Made by a program: the position numbers and the translations under genes
Notes under the pieces: model-generated
The model's input: only the letters and a program-made list of their open reading frames with translations
Databases searched by the model: none
Told to the model about the DNA's origin: nothing
In this document: positions 9,009 to 18,606 of the stretch, piece by piece
Numbering within the stretch: the first letter of the stretch is position 1
Layout of the letters: each line of letters opens with the position of its first letter
From: Trypanosoma brucei gambiense DAL972
Taxonomy: Eukaryota; Euglenozoa; Kinetoplastea; Trypanosomatida; Trypanosomatidae
Direction of reading: 5' to 3'
NCBI RefSeq assembly: GCF_000210295.1
Contig: NC_026742.1
Span: 1,896,061-1,960,060, forward strand
Length of the DNA stretch: 64,000 bases

Positions 9009-10855
9009 CTCGTCAATTCAGCATTATGCTTTTGTTCTATGCTTCGTTGCTCTAAAGCGGCTGCGTTCTTCACAGCCTGGAGCTCTATGGTGACTTTCTC
9101 CAGCTCATGCTGCATGGCACCCACTTCCTCCACGTGTTTGATCTCAAACTGACGCAGTTTTCGCTGCCACTCCGAATCTAGCACATGCATCCTTGCCTCA
9201 TCCTCAGCTCGTACTTTCTCCTGTATCTCCTTCACTCGCTGATTTGTTAAGTCCGAGGCTTCGCGCAAACGTGACATTTCTTCCTCCTTCCGTCCAATTT
9301 CCTCTACAACACTCCTCAAATTGCCCTGCAGCAGCTCGACTTCCGCCCGAAGCCGTTCATTTTCGCGACCCATCTGCGCACAGCGGTCGCGGAGGACGCT
9401 GTCGGCCCCATGTGATTCCATCAGGGTCTGTAGATGTTGCTGCTCTGCGCGACGGGTAACCTCTGCAACAGCGGCATCACGCTCCGCCTCGAATTTATGC
9501 CGTAACTCTTCCTCGCGAGCGGCCAAGTACTGCACATTGTACGCCTTCGTCTCTTGCTCCCGTCGGCTGAACTCCAGCATAAGTTTCTCTTTGAGGTCAG
9601 AAACAATCTGGTTCGAGTTGGCCGTAATGTTCGCTACCTCCCGGGCTACCTCTTCATGTATTTTTGCCTTTTCCGTTGCAGCGGCTTCACGTAAAGTGAA
9701 CACCTCTTTTTGCAGCTGTGAAATTTCGCGCTGCATCGTATTCTTCCGGTCTTCTGCAAATATCTCCAAATCGTCGTGCTTCTGCTTAGCGAGGCGCCGC
9801 TCCTCCTCCAACTGGCGATTCACGCGGTCCATCTCCTCCTTGAGTCGATCCCGGAACTCCTGTTGCTCTCGAGCCCGAGTTGCAGATGCCTCACGCTCCA
9901 ACCGCGCCCTGGACTCTTCGAGTGTCGCCTCCTTTGCCGCAATAACCTCATCCCGCTGTCGTAGTTCGTTCTCGAACTCTTCCCGCATACGCGCCTTTTC
10001 CGCCTTGTGCCTGTTCAACAACAACACGATATCAGGCTCTAACGACTGGAGGGTATTCTCCTTTATGCGTTTCGCCTCGGCTATCCTCCACTTCTCGCGA
10101 GCAGCCTTCTCCTGAGCTTGCCACCGGGTCTTAAGTTGCGCTATGGCGGTCGCGTTCGCAGACTCAAGTCTGGCGATCTCCTCCTCCCGCCGAGACATCT
10201 CTTGCCGTAGTTGAGACGTAACAGACTCCACTGCCTGGGTCAACTGCGACCTTTCGCGCTGAAACTCTTGCACCACGCGTTCGTAGTTGCGCTCCGTCTC
10301 CCGTAGCTTCTTGCGGAGCCCTTCCAGCTCGTTGCGAGCCGCGGCTTCCTGGCTTCCAAGACGCTCCGCCTCCCTCTCCCGCGCCATCTTGACTCGCTCC
10401 TTCAGTTCTTCGTTTTCAGCCCTCAGCTCATCATTGCTGAACTGTAAGGCAGATATTTTAGCCTTGATACCGTGGTAAACATCGCTGCGAACGTCGGGTC
10501 CACACCCTATTATGTGCGACGTAAGACATGAAGCCGAACCGCCAAACGGTGGTAATTGCGTAGAAGGCTGTAGTAGGGCAGCCGACGGTGCCAACGCCAC
10601 ACCACCATCCGAAATATTTGCTGGCATGTATACGTCACGGCACGCTGAAGGGCCAAATGATGCGGGAAACGGGGGTCTCGTAGAAACAACGTCATCTAGG
10701 TATGAAAGAATGTTCGACACCTTTGCCTCGTTAAGCTCCCTGAGGTCGGAAAAAACACTACTAGTCGCGGTTCCTCCACCCCCTGCCGTCAACCCCAACC
10801 CACCAGTTCCTGACATATGTCCAACTGGAACCCTCAATCCCTCACACACATCCAT
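8873..10855 (-). CDS. CEP131/AZI1-like coiled-coil centrosomal/basal-body protein
   Basis: The 660-codon frame starts with ATG at 10855. Residues 1-110 are low complexity with a short helical segment (ELNEAKVSNILSYLDDV). Residues ~115-660 are almost continuous coiled coil rich in E, R, K and A. Two segments recall human CEP131 (AZI1): EKWRIAEAKRIKENTLQSLEP, followed by a conserved DI...L..RHK stretch at about residues 250-285, and the end, where VLVALATKDNTLRAQ...RDEQIARHREL resembles the CEP131 C-terminus. CEP131 acts at centriolar satellites and basal bodies in cilium assembly, so a basal-body or flagellar role is the natural inference here. I matched these motifs from memory; a profile search would settle it against generic coiled-coil similarity. 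The 3' end is repeated across the nearby gap. Confidence 0.7.
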   Translation of the reverse strand: MDVCEGLRVPVGHMSGTGGLGLTAGGGGTATSSVFSDLRELNEAKVSNILSYLDDVVSTRPPFPASFGPSACRDVYMPANISDGGVALAPSAALLQPSTQLPPFGGSASCLTSHIIGCGPDVRSDVYHGIKAKISALQFSNDELRAENEELKERVKMAREREAERLGSQEAAARNELEGLRKKLRETERNYERVVQEFQRERSQLTQAVESVTSQLRQEMSRREEEIARLESANATAIAQLKTRWQAQEKAAREKWRIAEAKRIKENTLQSLEPDIVLLLNRHKAEKARMREEFENELRQRDEVIAAKEATLEESRARLEREASATRAREQQEFRDRLKEEMDRVNRQLEEERRLAKQKHDDLEIFAEDRKNTMQREISQLQKEVFTLREAAATEKAKIHEEVAREVANITANSNQIVSDLKEKLMLEFSRREQETKAYNVQYLAAREEELRHKFEAERDAAVAEVTRRAEQQHLQTLMESHGADSVLRDRCAQMGRENERLRAEVELLQGNLRSVVEEIGRKEEEMSRLREASDLTNQRVKEIQEKVRAEDEARMHVLDSEWQRKLRQFEIKHVEEVGAMQHELEKVTIELQAVKNAAALEQRSIEQKHNAELTSINERVLVALATKDNTLRAQTEQISVLQEAIRLRDEQIARHRELL

Positions 10856-11232
10856 GCCAAACTACGCCGTCTTCCTCAAATGAGACCTACAAGGTTTGTT
10901 CAGGTGGTCGCCACCGACACCGCACAGCTGCTGCCGCTGGATTTCGTTTCCTTCCTTCCCTTTACCGTCAGGCAGATGAACCAAGGAAAGAAAATAGATC
11001 AAGTCGCGCAATGGAAAATCAGTTTAGAGAAAAATGAAGAACAACAATACCGAAATCAGTGAGTGGGAAAGCACGGGAGCAAGAGAACAATGACGAGCAT
11101 TAGGTTCTGTGTAGAAAAAGCGACGCAAAAGCACGGGAAAAAAGCATATCAAAGAAACAACAACAGCAATGACGAAAACTAAGAAAAAAAGCAAACATAA
11201 GGTTTGGTGGTGCCCAGATAAATAAGTGAAAC
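10856..11232 (-). other. Intergenic: PMS1 3' UTR and splice region of the CEP131-like gene
   Basis: Purine-rich on the plus strand (long aagaa/gaaaa runs at 11000-11200), so the transcribed strand product is pyrimidine-rich, fitting trans-splicing signals for the gene starting at 10855. I see no ORF of note. Confidence 0.45.
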
Positions 11233-13599
11233 TCACGCACGGCGGGACTTCGTCATTAAGGAAACCAACGAAGAAATCTTGGAGACGTGCCGCACGGTCG
11301 GCCGCCCGTGTGGACAGTTCCACGGCTGTTCCAGCTCACCCATTCGGTCCACGACTGACCGCATTTTCTTCTCACTAAGCATCGTTCCAACCATAATGCT
11401 AGAACGGCATGCCTTAGTTGCCATTGAGTGCCACACACATCGCATCGGTTTACTGATCGTATTGTAATGCACTAACTGCCTAATCAGCTCTACGACGTTC
11501 TGCGGGTCCACAACCTCGTAAGGAATCACAGGCACTGATAGCACCAGCAACTTATTGGTGTCGTCACTCCGCTGCACGATGAAGCCGTGTTGCCGCAGTT
11601 CTTCAGCATGATCAACAGCCAAATCCACAGCCTGGGGCTCCATCGACACAGGTACTGGAGAAAAGAGGGGTTGTGGCCTGGCTACATAATGACTCATTAG
11701 ATGTTCATAGTTGCCTTTCTCATCGGCAGCGTGCTGGTCGATCACAAAGATGTTGTCGTCCAGTGAAGTTACAATGAAGCCATGGTTGAACTGACCATGT
11801 ACAACCATATTTTTGAACGACTCCTTCCCCAAATACAACGTGAGCTCCTCCTCGGTTTGTTTCTGAAGCCTCGAAAACTTTCGAACACCTCCCCCATCGG
11901 AAGGTTGGGACGGAGCCGCCCATTCTCCAAGGGAGTGAACCAGTGGCATCTCAGCCAAAACTGAAAATGGAGGAAACCTCACAGAAGAGCGAGGGGGACC
12001 GGGTCGCTGTTGATTCGTATCGTCGGTAACGTAATTCACAACTGCATCATCAGTCCCCATCATCTCTTCCGGTCCGAGCTCCCGGGGATCTTCTTCACCC
12101 CAGCTGCTATCATCAGTGTCACCGGTATTTCCTTCTTCCGCTGAGGACTCCAACCGCTGCCTCTTCTGGGTTGGCTCAAAGGTCAAGGGATACTCCAAGA
12201 CTGATTCAACAGAACCTGCAGAACGCTCCGATGGTGCGCGGTTGGCGGTGCTGGTTGGGGAAGCGGTAGCATCAGGGGAGGATGTCCGTCCAATAGGCGA
12301 GCTTCCAGACAACAGTTGACTTAAGCAAACGGAGGGCTGCACCTGCGCCACCGCAGCATTGTCAATAAGGTTGTCTCCCTGCGATGTTTCCCGCCGCTGA
12401 TAGATGAACTGTGCAATAGATGTAGCAGAAAGAGGCGTTTGAGTAGGCATTGTCTCCTGTGTGTTCCTGCGCTCCGGTACGTGTCTCCATCCGCCTTCGT
12501 TGCGCACGGGCAGATCTATTCCGTCAGTTGATGCCTGGAACGTTCGAAGACCCCATGTACGAACCTCCCCAGCATGTCTCTCCTCATCCGAAATGAGAAC
12601 TTTGCGTTTGTCAGGAACTAAATTCACATCGTAGGGAAGTGACTCACCAGAGCTGACATGCAGGAAGAAGGCAGGAAATGTGCGCTGCGCGGCGTTTGGC
12701 AGGGATTCGGCGTAGGCATCGTTAACCGCCTTGGCCATCATGGGGAGGTCAACAAGCCTCCCATCCAGTGCAAACACTTGCATATCGGAGGAAAGTCTGC
12801 CGGCATTCCCCTTCGAAACATAACCCGTAATTGTCCCAAAAGTCAGTTCCCACTCCACACGCTCCATGTTGGCGATAACACGTCCACCGTACGCCTCAGC
12901 AAGGGCTCGCTGGGGGTCGCCCGTCCCCGTCAACGACACCAGAGTAACGGGGGCACTGTCAGGTCCCGCACGATGGGTCATCAACAAGCGTACGTGGGGG
13001 TGTGAAAGGGCGTACTGCTTCATCAGTAGGGTAGCGGCGAGAAGCTGCTTCTTCCTACCCCGTACGAAATCCTTGTGACGCACCGGAAGAGCCGCAAAGA
13101 GTTTGCTAACGACAACGGTTGTGCCTACGTCCCTCCGTTCACTCGTTACCTTTACAGTCGTACGGCGGGAATTACTGTCGTACGCGATCAGTAGTGCAGT
13201 AGGTCGGGTTGATTCTGACATTGTGCATATGGACAACTCGCTAAGGTGAGCCAAAGAGTGGAGCGCTTCGCCACGAAAACCCAGTGTTTGCGCCGCCTGC
13301 GACGAAAGACCACTGTCGCCCCCCCTTCGTTTTGTTGTCGCCCTCGAGGCTAGCAGGGGCAGGGAAGCATCCTCTTTCAGTCGGCCCTCGCTGTCTAGCA
13401 GATAAGATAAGTCCATGCCACTTCCATCATCTTCCACGGTAATATTTCCAGCGCCGCTATCCTCCACACGTATTGCAACGGTACGGGCACCGGCATCTAG
13501 GCTATTCTCTACCAACTCTTTCACGACGCTGGAAAGATTCGTAATTACCTGCCCTGCACTCAACTTGCGCGAACTTCCCTCGTCCAAAAGGGTAATCAT
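11233..13599 (-). CDS. PMS1: MutL-type mismatch repair protein PMS1
   Basis: 788 residues from ATG 13599. The N-terminal GHKL ATPase motifs are in order: ENSLDAG at residues 31-37, EDDGSGM at 56-62 and TLGFRGEAL at about 105-113, followed by the MutL transducer domain. A long acidic, Ser/Pro-rich linker spans about 370-560. The C-terminal dimerisation/endonuclease domain has the metal-binding motif DQHAADEKGNYE at about 621-632 (DQHAx2Ex4E), ACR at about 730-732 and CPHGRPT at about 762-768. All nuclease motifs are present, which marks it as the yeast PMS1/human PMS2 subunit rather than MLH1. It should nick the mismatched strand as a heterodimer with MLH1. Length and domain order are normal for the family. 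Confidence 0.93.
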   Translation of the reverse strand: MITLLDEGSSRKLSAGQVITNLSSVVKELVENSLDAGARTVAIRVEDSGAGNITVEDDGSGMDLSYLLDSEGRLKEDASLPLLASRATTKRRGGDSGLSSQAAQTLGFRGEALHSLAHLSELSICTMSESTRPTALLIAYDSNSRRTTVKVTSERRDVGTTVVVSKLFAALPVRHKDFVRGRKKQLLAATLLMKQYALSHPHVRLLMTHRAGPDSAPVTLVSLTGTGDPQRALAEAYGGRVIANMERVEWELTFGTITGYVSKGNAGRLSSDMQVFALDGRLVDLPMMAKAVNDAYAESLPNAAQRTFPAFFLHVSSGESLPYDVNLVPDKRKVLISDEERHAGEVRTWGLRTFQASTDGIDLPVRNEGGWRHVPERRNTQETMPTQTPLSATSIAQFIYQRRETSQGDNLIDNAAVAQVQPSVCLSQLLSGSSPIGRTSSPDATASPTSTANRAPSERSAGSVESVLEYPLTFEPTQKRQRLESSAEEGNTGDTDDSSWGEEDPRELGPEEMMGTDDAVVNYVTDDTNQQRPGPPRSSVRFPPFSVLAEMPLVHSLGEWAAPSQPSDGGGVRKFSRLQKQTEEELTLYLGKESFKNMVVHGQFNHGFIVTSLDDNIFVIDQHAADEKGNYEHLMSHYVARPQPLFSPVPVSMEPQAVDLAVDHAEELRQHGFIVQRSDDTNKLLVLSVPVIPYEVVDPQNVVELIRQLVHYNTISKPMRCVWHSMATKACRSSIMVGTMLSEKKMRSVVDRMGELEQPWNCPHGRPTVRHVSKISSLVSLMTKSRRA

Positions 13600-14033
13600 G
13601 CCCCTTGCTTACCTCTTTCTTCACAACCTTCTCCCCCCCACTATGGGCGTTGCTCTATCTTCAAATTTATACGCTGTTTCAATTCCGCAAGGAGGAAATT
13701 GAAGTCTTTGGTGTCTCAGGATCATAGAAAGGTTTCTCCGACTGAGTGGCGGAAGAAATAGAAAGCTTGGAGGAAAGGAAAGAAAGATCAGGGGGAAACG
13801 AAAATAAATGTTTGATCCTCTTTCTCAAACCGAGACCAGGGTTCGGCAACAAGCGCGCAATGGTGCACGTGTGGGGGGGGGGGCAGCAGTGTGGCTCCAC
13901 ATCGAGTCGTAAAAAGAGACGTTAGCACAGAAAAATGAAGAATAAACGTCAGAAATATCACGAGGTGTTCCTAAGTGAAACAGCAGGTAAAGAAGTCGGT
14001 AAACCTCGGTGGCTCCGTAGACCCCCGTCTTCT
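13600..14033 (-). other. Intergenic between uL24 and PMS1 genes
   Basis: Contains the uL24 3' UTR and the upstream region of PMS1. There is a G9-10 run at about 13873-13882 on the plus strand. No gene seen. Confidence 0.45.
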
Positions 14034-14465
14034 TTAGTCCATCTGCTGCATGGCCTTCTCAGCAGCGGTCACCTTTCCCTTTGATTTGTCGGTCTTCGTG
14101 CTGCGGTCCTTGCGCTCGAGGATTGCCTTCCGCCTGGTGTTGAGCTTCAGTTTCGTGATTTCCACGTTGGAGGTGTGTACACCGACGGGAACGGTGGTGC
14201 CGTTCGCCTTCTCGCAACTCACCTTGTCAATGTGAATAACCCACTTGAGGCGGTAGCATGCGGTGACTCTGCCCTCACGGCCCTTGAACTTCCCACGCTT
14301 AACACGCACCTCGTCGTCCTTGCGCACAGGCATCGAGCGCACGTTGTACTTGGCGCGTAGCTCCTTAGAGAGTGGGGCACTCATGAGGATGCGGCGGACA
14401 TGACTGGGCGCTTGGAAGTGTGCGCGACGGGCCTTTCGGCGGTTCCTGCACTTGATGCCAACCAT
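14034..14465 (-). CDS. RPL26: Large-subunit ribosomal protein uL24 (L26)
   Basis: 143 residues, full length for eukaryotic L26. It starts [17 protein letters not shown], contains the [25 protein letters not shown] block and a KOW motif ([15 protein letters not shown] at about 54-68), and ends in a basic Lys/Arg tail. It is a structural component of the 60S subunit near the peptide exit tunnel. A candidate trans-splice acceptor AG lies at about 14484-14485 on the complement, after a pyrimidine-rich tract, giving a short 5' UTR typical of highly expressed trypanosome genes. I see only one copy in the window. Confidence 0.95.
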   Translation of the reverse strand: MVGIKCRNRRKARRAHFQAPSHVRRILMSAPLSKELRAKYNVRSMPVRKDDEVRVKRGKFKGREGRVTACYRLKWVIHIDKVSCEKANGTTVPVGVHTSNVEITKLKLNTRRKAILERKDRSTKTDKSKGKVTAAEKAMQQMD

Positions 14466-15587
14466 AGCTCACACCTAGAAACACTTCGGTTACACAGTAG
14501 AGGGAGCCGTGAAATAATGTAAGAGGGAGTGGGAAACAGTTTGCTTCCTAGGAAATCACAGAGCAAAAACACCCACGAGTTTACACATCACAAACGCGAG
14601 TAAGGCAGTTCTATGACGTCGCAGAGAGACAACTCATCATTATGCTACAGACGGTAGGGCGGGTTTTTTGACCAGTTCAACGAGGGGAAGATGACAAAGG
14701 GCTCGCAAACGGGGAAGTGGGAGACAGGTGGCACCAGGGATCCCATCGACGTGACCGACGTGACATGTGCCTCATGGAACAACGCCAGGAATTCCATTGG
14801 CAACCCACACATAAATGCACAGGGGTCTCTACATCCCTTCCCAGCCATCACGTAGCACACGACAGGAAGCGCCCCTCACCACGCGATAGTTAAAGGTCTC
14901 TACCACTAGGGGAGGGTCGGAGGCAAAGGGGTTTCCGACATTCTTGGGCTGTCATTGATGAGGGTTTATGACCTTCAGCCCAGATGTGCCCACGAACCAA
15001 CACCAACACACAGTGTCACGCAACGGTTCGGAACGAAACCATCCCTCAAACCCTTCTCCCGCAATAGGTGTAGAAAGGTTGGCGACAACCGCATATTACA
15101 ATTGCAATCTTCCCCTTCTTAGATACCCCGCACCTCCACAAAGGCAGATGTGCGGATGGACATACACACTGTTATGGGCAGGGAAATCACACGAACCCCC
15201 TCCCTAAATGGGAGTTCCCATGAGGCCTTGCACCAACGGCCTGCTTGTAAACAAGGGAGGTCTCACGGGCCGCCGAAAAACAAAACGACAACAGCTATGC
15301 CCGCAAACATACGCACAAATACACACACGCAGTATATACGTATATGTGCATACTTTACAGGAGAACGGAAAATGGATGAAGGGGAGAAAAACATTCGGAA
15401 CAGCGTTCGATTGCGGCCACTGAAAGCAAAAAGAGGATGAGCAACAGAGCCGCTCCACATCCTAAGATGGTCCCTTCTTTCCCCTCCCTCTCACCCAGCC
15501 CCCCCCCTCATTCCCTCCTCTTCTCCACTCCATATACCGCACTGCAACCTATTTTTTCCTTTTTTCCTTCTCTTGTGCATATCATTT
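14466..15587 (-). other. Long intergenic region upstream of uL24
   Basis: About 1.1 kb, long for this cluster. It must contain the 3' UTR of the LRR/coiled-coil gene (stop at 15588) and the splice region of uL24. It has a CA/TA microsatellite-like stretch at about 15308-15350 and a strongly pyrimidine-rich plus strand at about 15472-15580. I looked for box C/D snoRNA signatures and found an isolated ATGATGA (complement of 14635-14641) without a matching D box. No gene is supported. Confidence 0.4.
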
Positions 15588-16670
15588 TTAAGCAAAACCA
15601 GTGGACTGGTTCAGTCTATGGGCAACGAGAGAGGCATGGGTTTGAACAAATGTTTGCTCAAGCTCTGCCACAGGCTCCTTTAGAGAAACCTCCTCCCCTC
15701 TCAGTTCATTTATCTCCCTTCCCAACCTCTCCAGCTCCAGTGCCTGGGAATCAATGACACCCGCGCACGCGGACACCTGCTCCCTCAGAATCTTCTTCTG
15801 ATAACGCAACTGTTGTTCCGATTTCTCAGAACCCTCCAAAAGTCTCAAGAGCTCATTCACCCTTGCCTCTAAGCAGCGAACCTCCATGTCCTGTCCATTC
15901 CTGCTCGTAGCCCGGCGAGTGGCCGATGAATTGGACAAGGTGTCGCACGCAGATTTCGATGTTGATTGGTCTTCAGCTGCCCTTGCGCTCCTAGAGCGAT
16001 GTACCTTGAACATTTGATTTCCTGAGGCTTGCGAAAGTGGAGTTCGGTCAAGGCGCGCGAGCCTCGGCAGTGCCTCTAAAAGCATCGGAACGGCCTTGGG
16101 TTCGCACATGACAGGATTCCCCCTCAACTCAAGGTGACGCAGCCCCCGCATGCTCTTCAGATACGGCAATTCATTTGGGTCTTCAACGCGGTTAGAACTC
16201 AAATCAAGAGTATGAAGCTGCTGAAGACCAACGAATGGGCACATCGAATCGATCAAATTACCTTGGCACGACAACGTCGTCAGAAATTTTGGTAACTCAC
16301 CAAGGTTAGGACTAGTGATAGTATTGAAACTGATATTCAATTCCTGCAACTTGGGGCTGGCTGCAGCCAACCCCCACAGACCTCGCAATGCGTTGTGCGA
16401 CAAGTTCAGGCTCGTTAATGAGCTGGGAAGGAAAGCAACGTCGAACGTCTGAAGGGAATTGTTTGACAGATTTAACACCGCCAAACCCGCCAACAAGTTC
16501 CCACCGATAAAGGTTGTAATGTTGTTGTGGGACAAATCCAACGTCCGTATAGCTAAGTGCCGCTGATTTTTTGATGCACCCCCCTCGTAGAAAGCGCCAT
16601 CAGACGCCCCGTGCAGCAGAGTCGAGGCGTCAAAACTCTGAATGCCCCGTCTAGTCAGTGTCAGTTCCAT
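15588..16670 (-). CDS. Leucine-rich repeat (SDS22-like) plus coiled-coil protein
   Basis: 360 residues from the ATG at 16670 (MELTLTRRG). Five codons upstream the frame reaches only a GTG, which I do not use. Residues ~45-200 hold five or six 21-23-residue LRRs of the SDS22 type (for example LAVLNLSNNSLQTF and LHTLDLSSNRVED), closed by an LRR cap (LRHLELRGNPV..., LLEALPRLARLDRTPL). A Ser/Arg-rich linker follows, then a coiled coil to the end (~265-355). This architecture is common in axonemal and basal-body LRR proteins, so a cytoskeletal scaffold role is plausible, but there is no family-specific motif I can name. Confidence 0.85.
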   Translation of the reverse strand: MELTLTRRGIQSFDASTLLHGASDGAFYEGGASKNQRHLAIRTLDLSHNNITTFIGGNLLAGLAVLNLSNNSLQTFDVAFLPSSLTSLNLSHNALRGLWGLAAASPKLQELNISFNTITSPNLGELPKFLTTLSCQGNLIDSMCPFVGLQQLHTLDLSSNRVEDPNELPYLKSMRGLRHLELRGNPVMCEPKAVPMLLEALPRLARLDRTPLSQASGNQMFKVHRSRSARAAEDQSTSKSACDTLSNSSATRRATSRNGQDMEVRCLEARVNELLRLLEGSEKSEQQLRYQKKILREQVSACAGVIDSQALELERLGREINELRGEEVSLKEPVAELEQTFVQTHASLVAHRLNQSTGFA

Positions 16671-17107
16671 AGCTCCCCCCTCCACGCAACTGAACGTGAT
16701 ACGCCGCCACTCTACGGTGCGGTAGATGCGCTGAGGTCACAAAGCCGTGCCCTCGTGGTTTAAGGGCCCTACAAGCGACTTATTATGTTAATAAGGTATG
16801 GTTTTTATGCCAGCACAAAGAAGAAAACAGAGAATACCCATAATGAAGGTGGTACTAAGCATATGTGGCAAATGTCCTCACAGTGGGTTTCATAACCTTT
16901 TGCCCACTCCAATCACTCGCATCTTTTCCTGCCTTAGACAGGGAACCGTCACTGCAAGCTGTCTCTCCTTACTCATTTTTCTGCGTTACTGTTGCTAAAG
17001 TTTAATTTTTAACCGTTTATTAAACAAAACACTAGGGAGTTCCTCCTCAAGACAAGCAACGAGACAAGGAGGAACGGTAAAAGTGGCGGAAGGCATGGTA
17101 CTGGCCT
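16671..17107 (-). other. Intergenic between RCL1-like and LRR genes
   Basis: 3' UTR of the RCL1-like gene and splice signals of the LRR gene. No RNA gene or significant ORF seen. Confidence 0.45.
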
Positions 17108-18196
17108 CTATCCACTCTTCTTCCAGACATTCACCATGTTACTTCCCACACATGTAATGAGAGTTGTGGGAGGCAAGTCCTTCCCAACTGAGGACCACTC
17201 CTGCTTTGTTGCGCACGACACCCCGAAGTACATCTCCAATAACATCACCGCAGAAACCAAACCACACGTAAATTGGCCAAACCGAACCGTGGACACTTCG
17301 TCTGGGCTGAGCCCCATGAGAAGCAGTACCAGCATTTGGTGGTGGGCATCAACGCATCCACACTCAAATACTTGGTCTAACAACAACTCGGCGGCGCGCT
17401 TCCCAACATCTTCAGGAAGCTCTTTAGGCGCCGCGGTGGACTCCTGTGAGATGACACACTGTTTGCTGGTCGTCTCTGCAACAAGAACGACCCCGTAGCC
17501 ACTGGATCGGTCCCCGTACGACCCCTTACTGTTGTCCATATCCGTCACAACATAGACGTCAGGGAGCAGATTCAATAGAACACCCTTAGCAGCTGTGGCC
17601 GCTCGTTGAACAAGGTCCGCTGCCACACGTGCACCAAACGAAATTCCACGAATGCGTCGGACCCGTCCCCTCACCACGGCCTCCGCTGCTGTTAGACGCC
17701 TCACAGCTTTGCATTGCACTTCGATAGCACCACCACCACCTGGATATACCCCACGGCGTATAATCCGCACGCTGCAGTCTACGCCAAAGAGCTGTAACCA
17801 ACGTGTGGTTACAGTCCGCAAGGTATCGACAGAAAGGTCCTCTTCACTTTGCGTTGACCCGACAAGAGTAAGTCGCGTGTCAAACTTCGCAAATGGAAGA
17901 AGAAGCAAAGCGGCTTCAGCAATGTAAGTTACGCATCGGCAGCTCGGGACTTCATGCGAAAAAGTACCGCCAAGTATCATACCGGGGTAGAACGTCAGCG
18001 CAGTGTTACTGTCCGTACATTCAAACTTCGAGCCACTCGTCACACGGTCAATGAACTTGAGGAAGTTCGCCTCAGCCAACTGGATACCCTGGGGTTCGTC
18101 ATCGTCGTGAATGCCCAAAATTCGGATTGGTTTGCTAGTGAGTATGCTGCACACAATATGATGACGAAAGAGGCTGCTTCCCTCGAACGTTAGCAT
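17108..18196 (-). CDS. RCL1: RNA 3'-terminal phosphate cyclase-like protein (RCL1 type)
   Basis: 362 residues from ATG 18196. The N-terminus (LTFEGSSLFRHHIVCSILTSKPIRI) and the block FYPGMILGGTFSHEVPSCRCVTYIAEAALLLLPFAKF match the RTC/RCL1 fold. The GGGG(A/E) strand motif is present (RRGVYPGGGGAIEV at about 148-161). As in RCL1 proteins, the EGGGQ-type active-site start of true cyclases is replaced (FEGSS). RCL1 is not a cyclase but acts with the GTPase BMS1 in 18S rRNA processing in the nucleolus, which I take as the probable role here. Length is normal for the family. Confidence 0.88.
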   Translation of the reverse strand: MLTFEGSSLFRHHIVCSILTSKPIRILGIHDDDEPQGIQLAEANFLKFIDRVTSGSKFECTDSNTALTFYPGMILGGTFSHEVPSCRCVTYIAEAALLLLPFAKFDTRLTLVGSTQSEEDLSVDTLRTVTTRWLQLFGVDCSVRIIRRGVYPGGGGAIEVQCKAVRRLTAAEAVVRGRVRRIRGISFGARVAADLVQRAATAAKGVLLNLLPDVYVVTDMDNSKGSYGDRSSGYGVVLVAETTSKQCVISQESTAAPKELPEDVGKRAAELLLDQVFECGCVDAHHQMLVLLLMGLSPDEVSTVRFGQFTCGLVSAVMLLEMYFGVSCATKQEWSSVGKDLPPTTLITCVGSNMVNVWKKSG

Positions 18197-18606
18197 CCCT
18201 CCAACAAGTCTTTGTTTAGCATTTAACAGGAAAAAGCGAAGATAAGTAGTAAAAGGCAGGAAAACAAAGAAAGAGAGGGACGTATTTCAACACAGCAATA
18301 TATATGCCTTGGAGACGGGGTAGCCGTTTATTCGCCAACTCCTCCGTAGGGCCGAGAAGTCATGGAAAGCCAATTAACGATAAAGGAAAGAGGCAAAATA
18401 GAGCACACCACGCAGACCTGTGTACAAAACGAGACGATTTCCCTTATGCGTCCGCTCCACCAACCTCACACCGCAGCCAACCTTGTAAATACTACTCTGT
18501 TTGATGCCTTGCATGTCAGCACCTCTTAGTATTGCGATCTCACCCAACAACTCTCCGGAAGGTCATATGGGCGGCTCTACCCTTTTGTGGAAGTGAAAGA
18601 ATTCTA
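18197..18606 (-). other. Intergenic between cyclophilin-like and RCL1-like genes
   Basis: 3' UTR of the cyclophilin-like gene and upstream region of the RCL1-like gene. A TATATA run lies at about 18299. No gene seen. A longer open frame overlapping from 18540 is an antiphase shadow of the cyclophilin-like gene. Confidence 0.45.

Noticed and set aside
9321..10115. 264-codon plus-strand frame inside the CEP131-like gene
   Set aside because: Ser/Arg/Cys-rich shadow of a Glu/Arg coiled coil on the other strand.
14635..14960. Possible box C/D snoRNA upstream of uL24
   Set aside because: ATGATGA-like C boxes were found but no D box at a suitable distance and no terminal stem.
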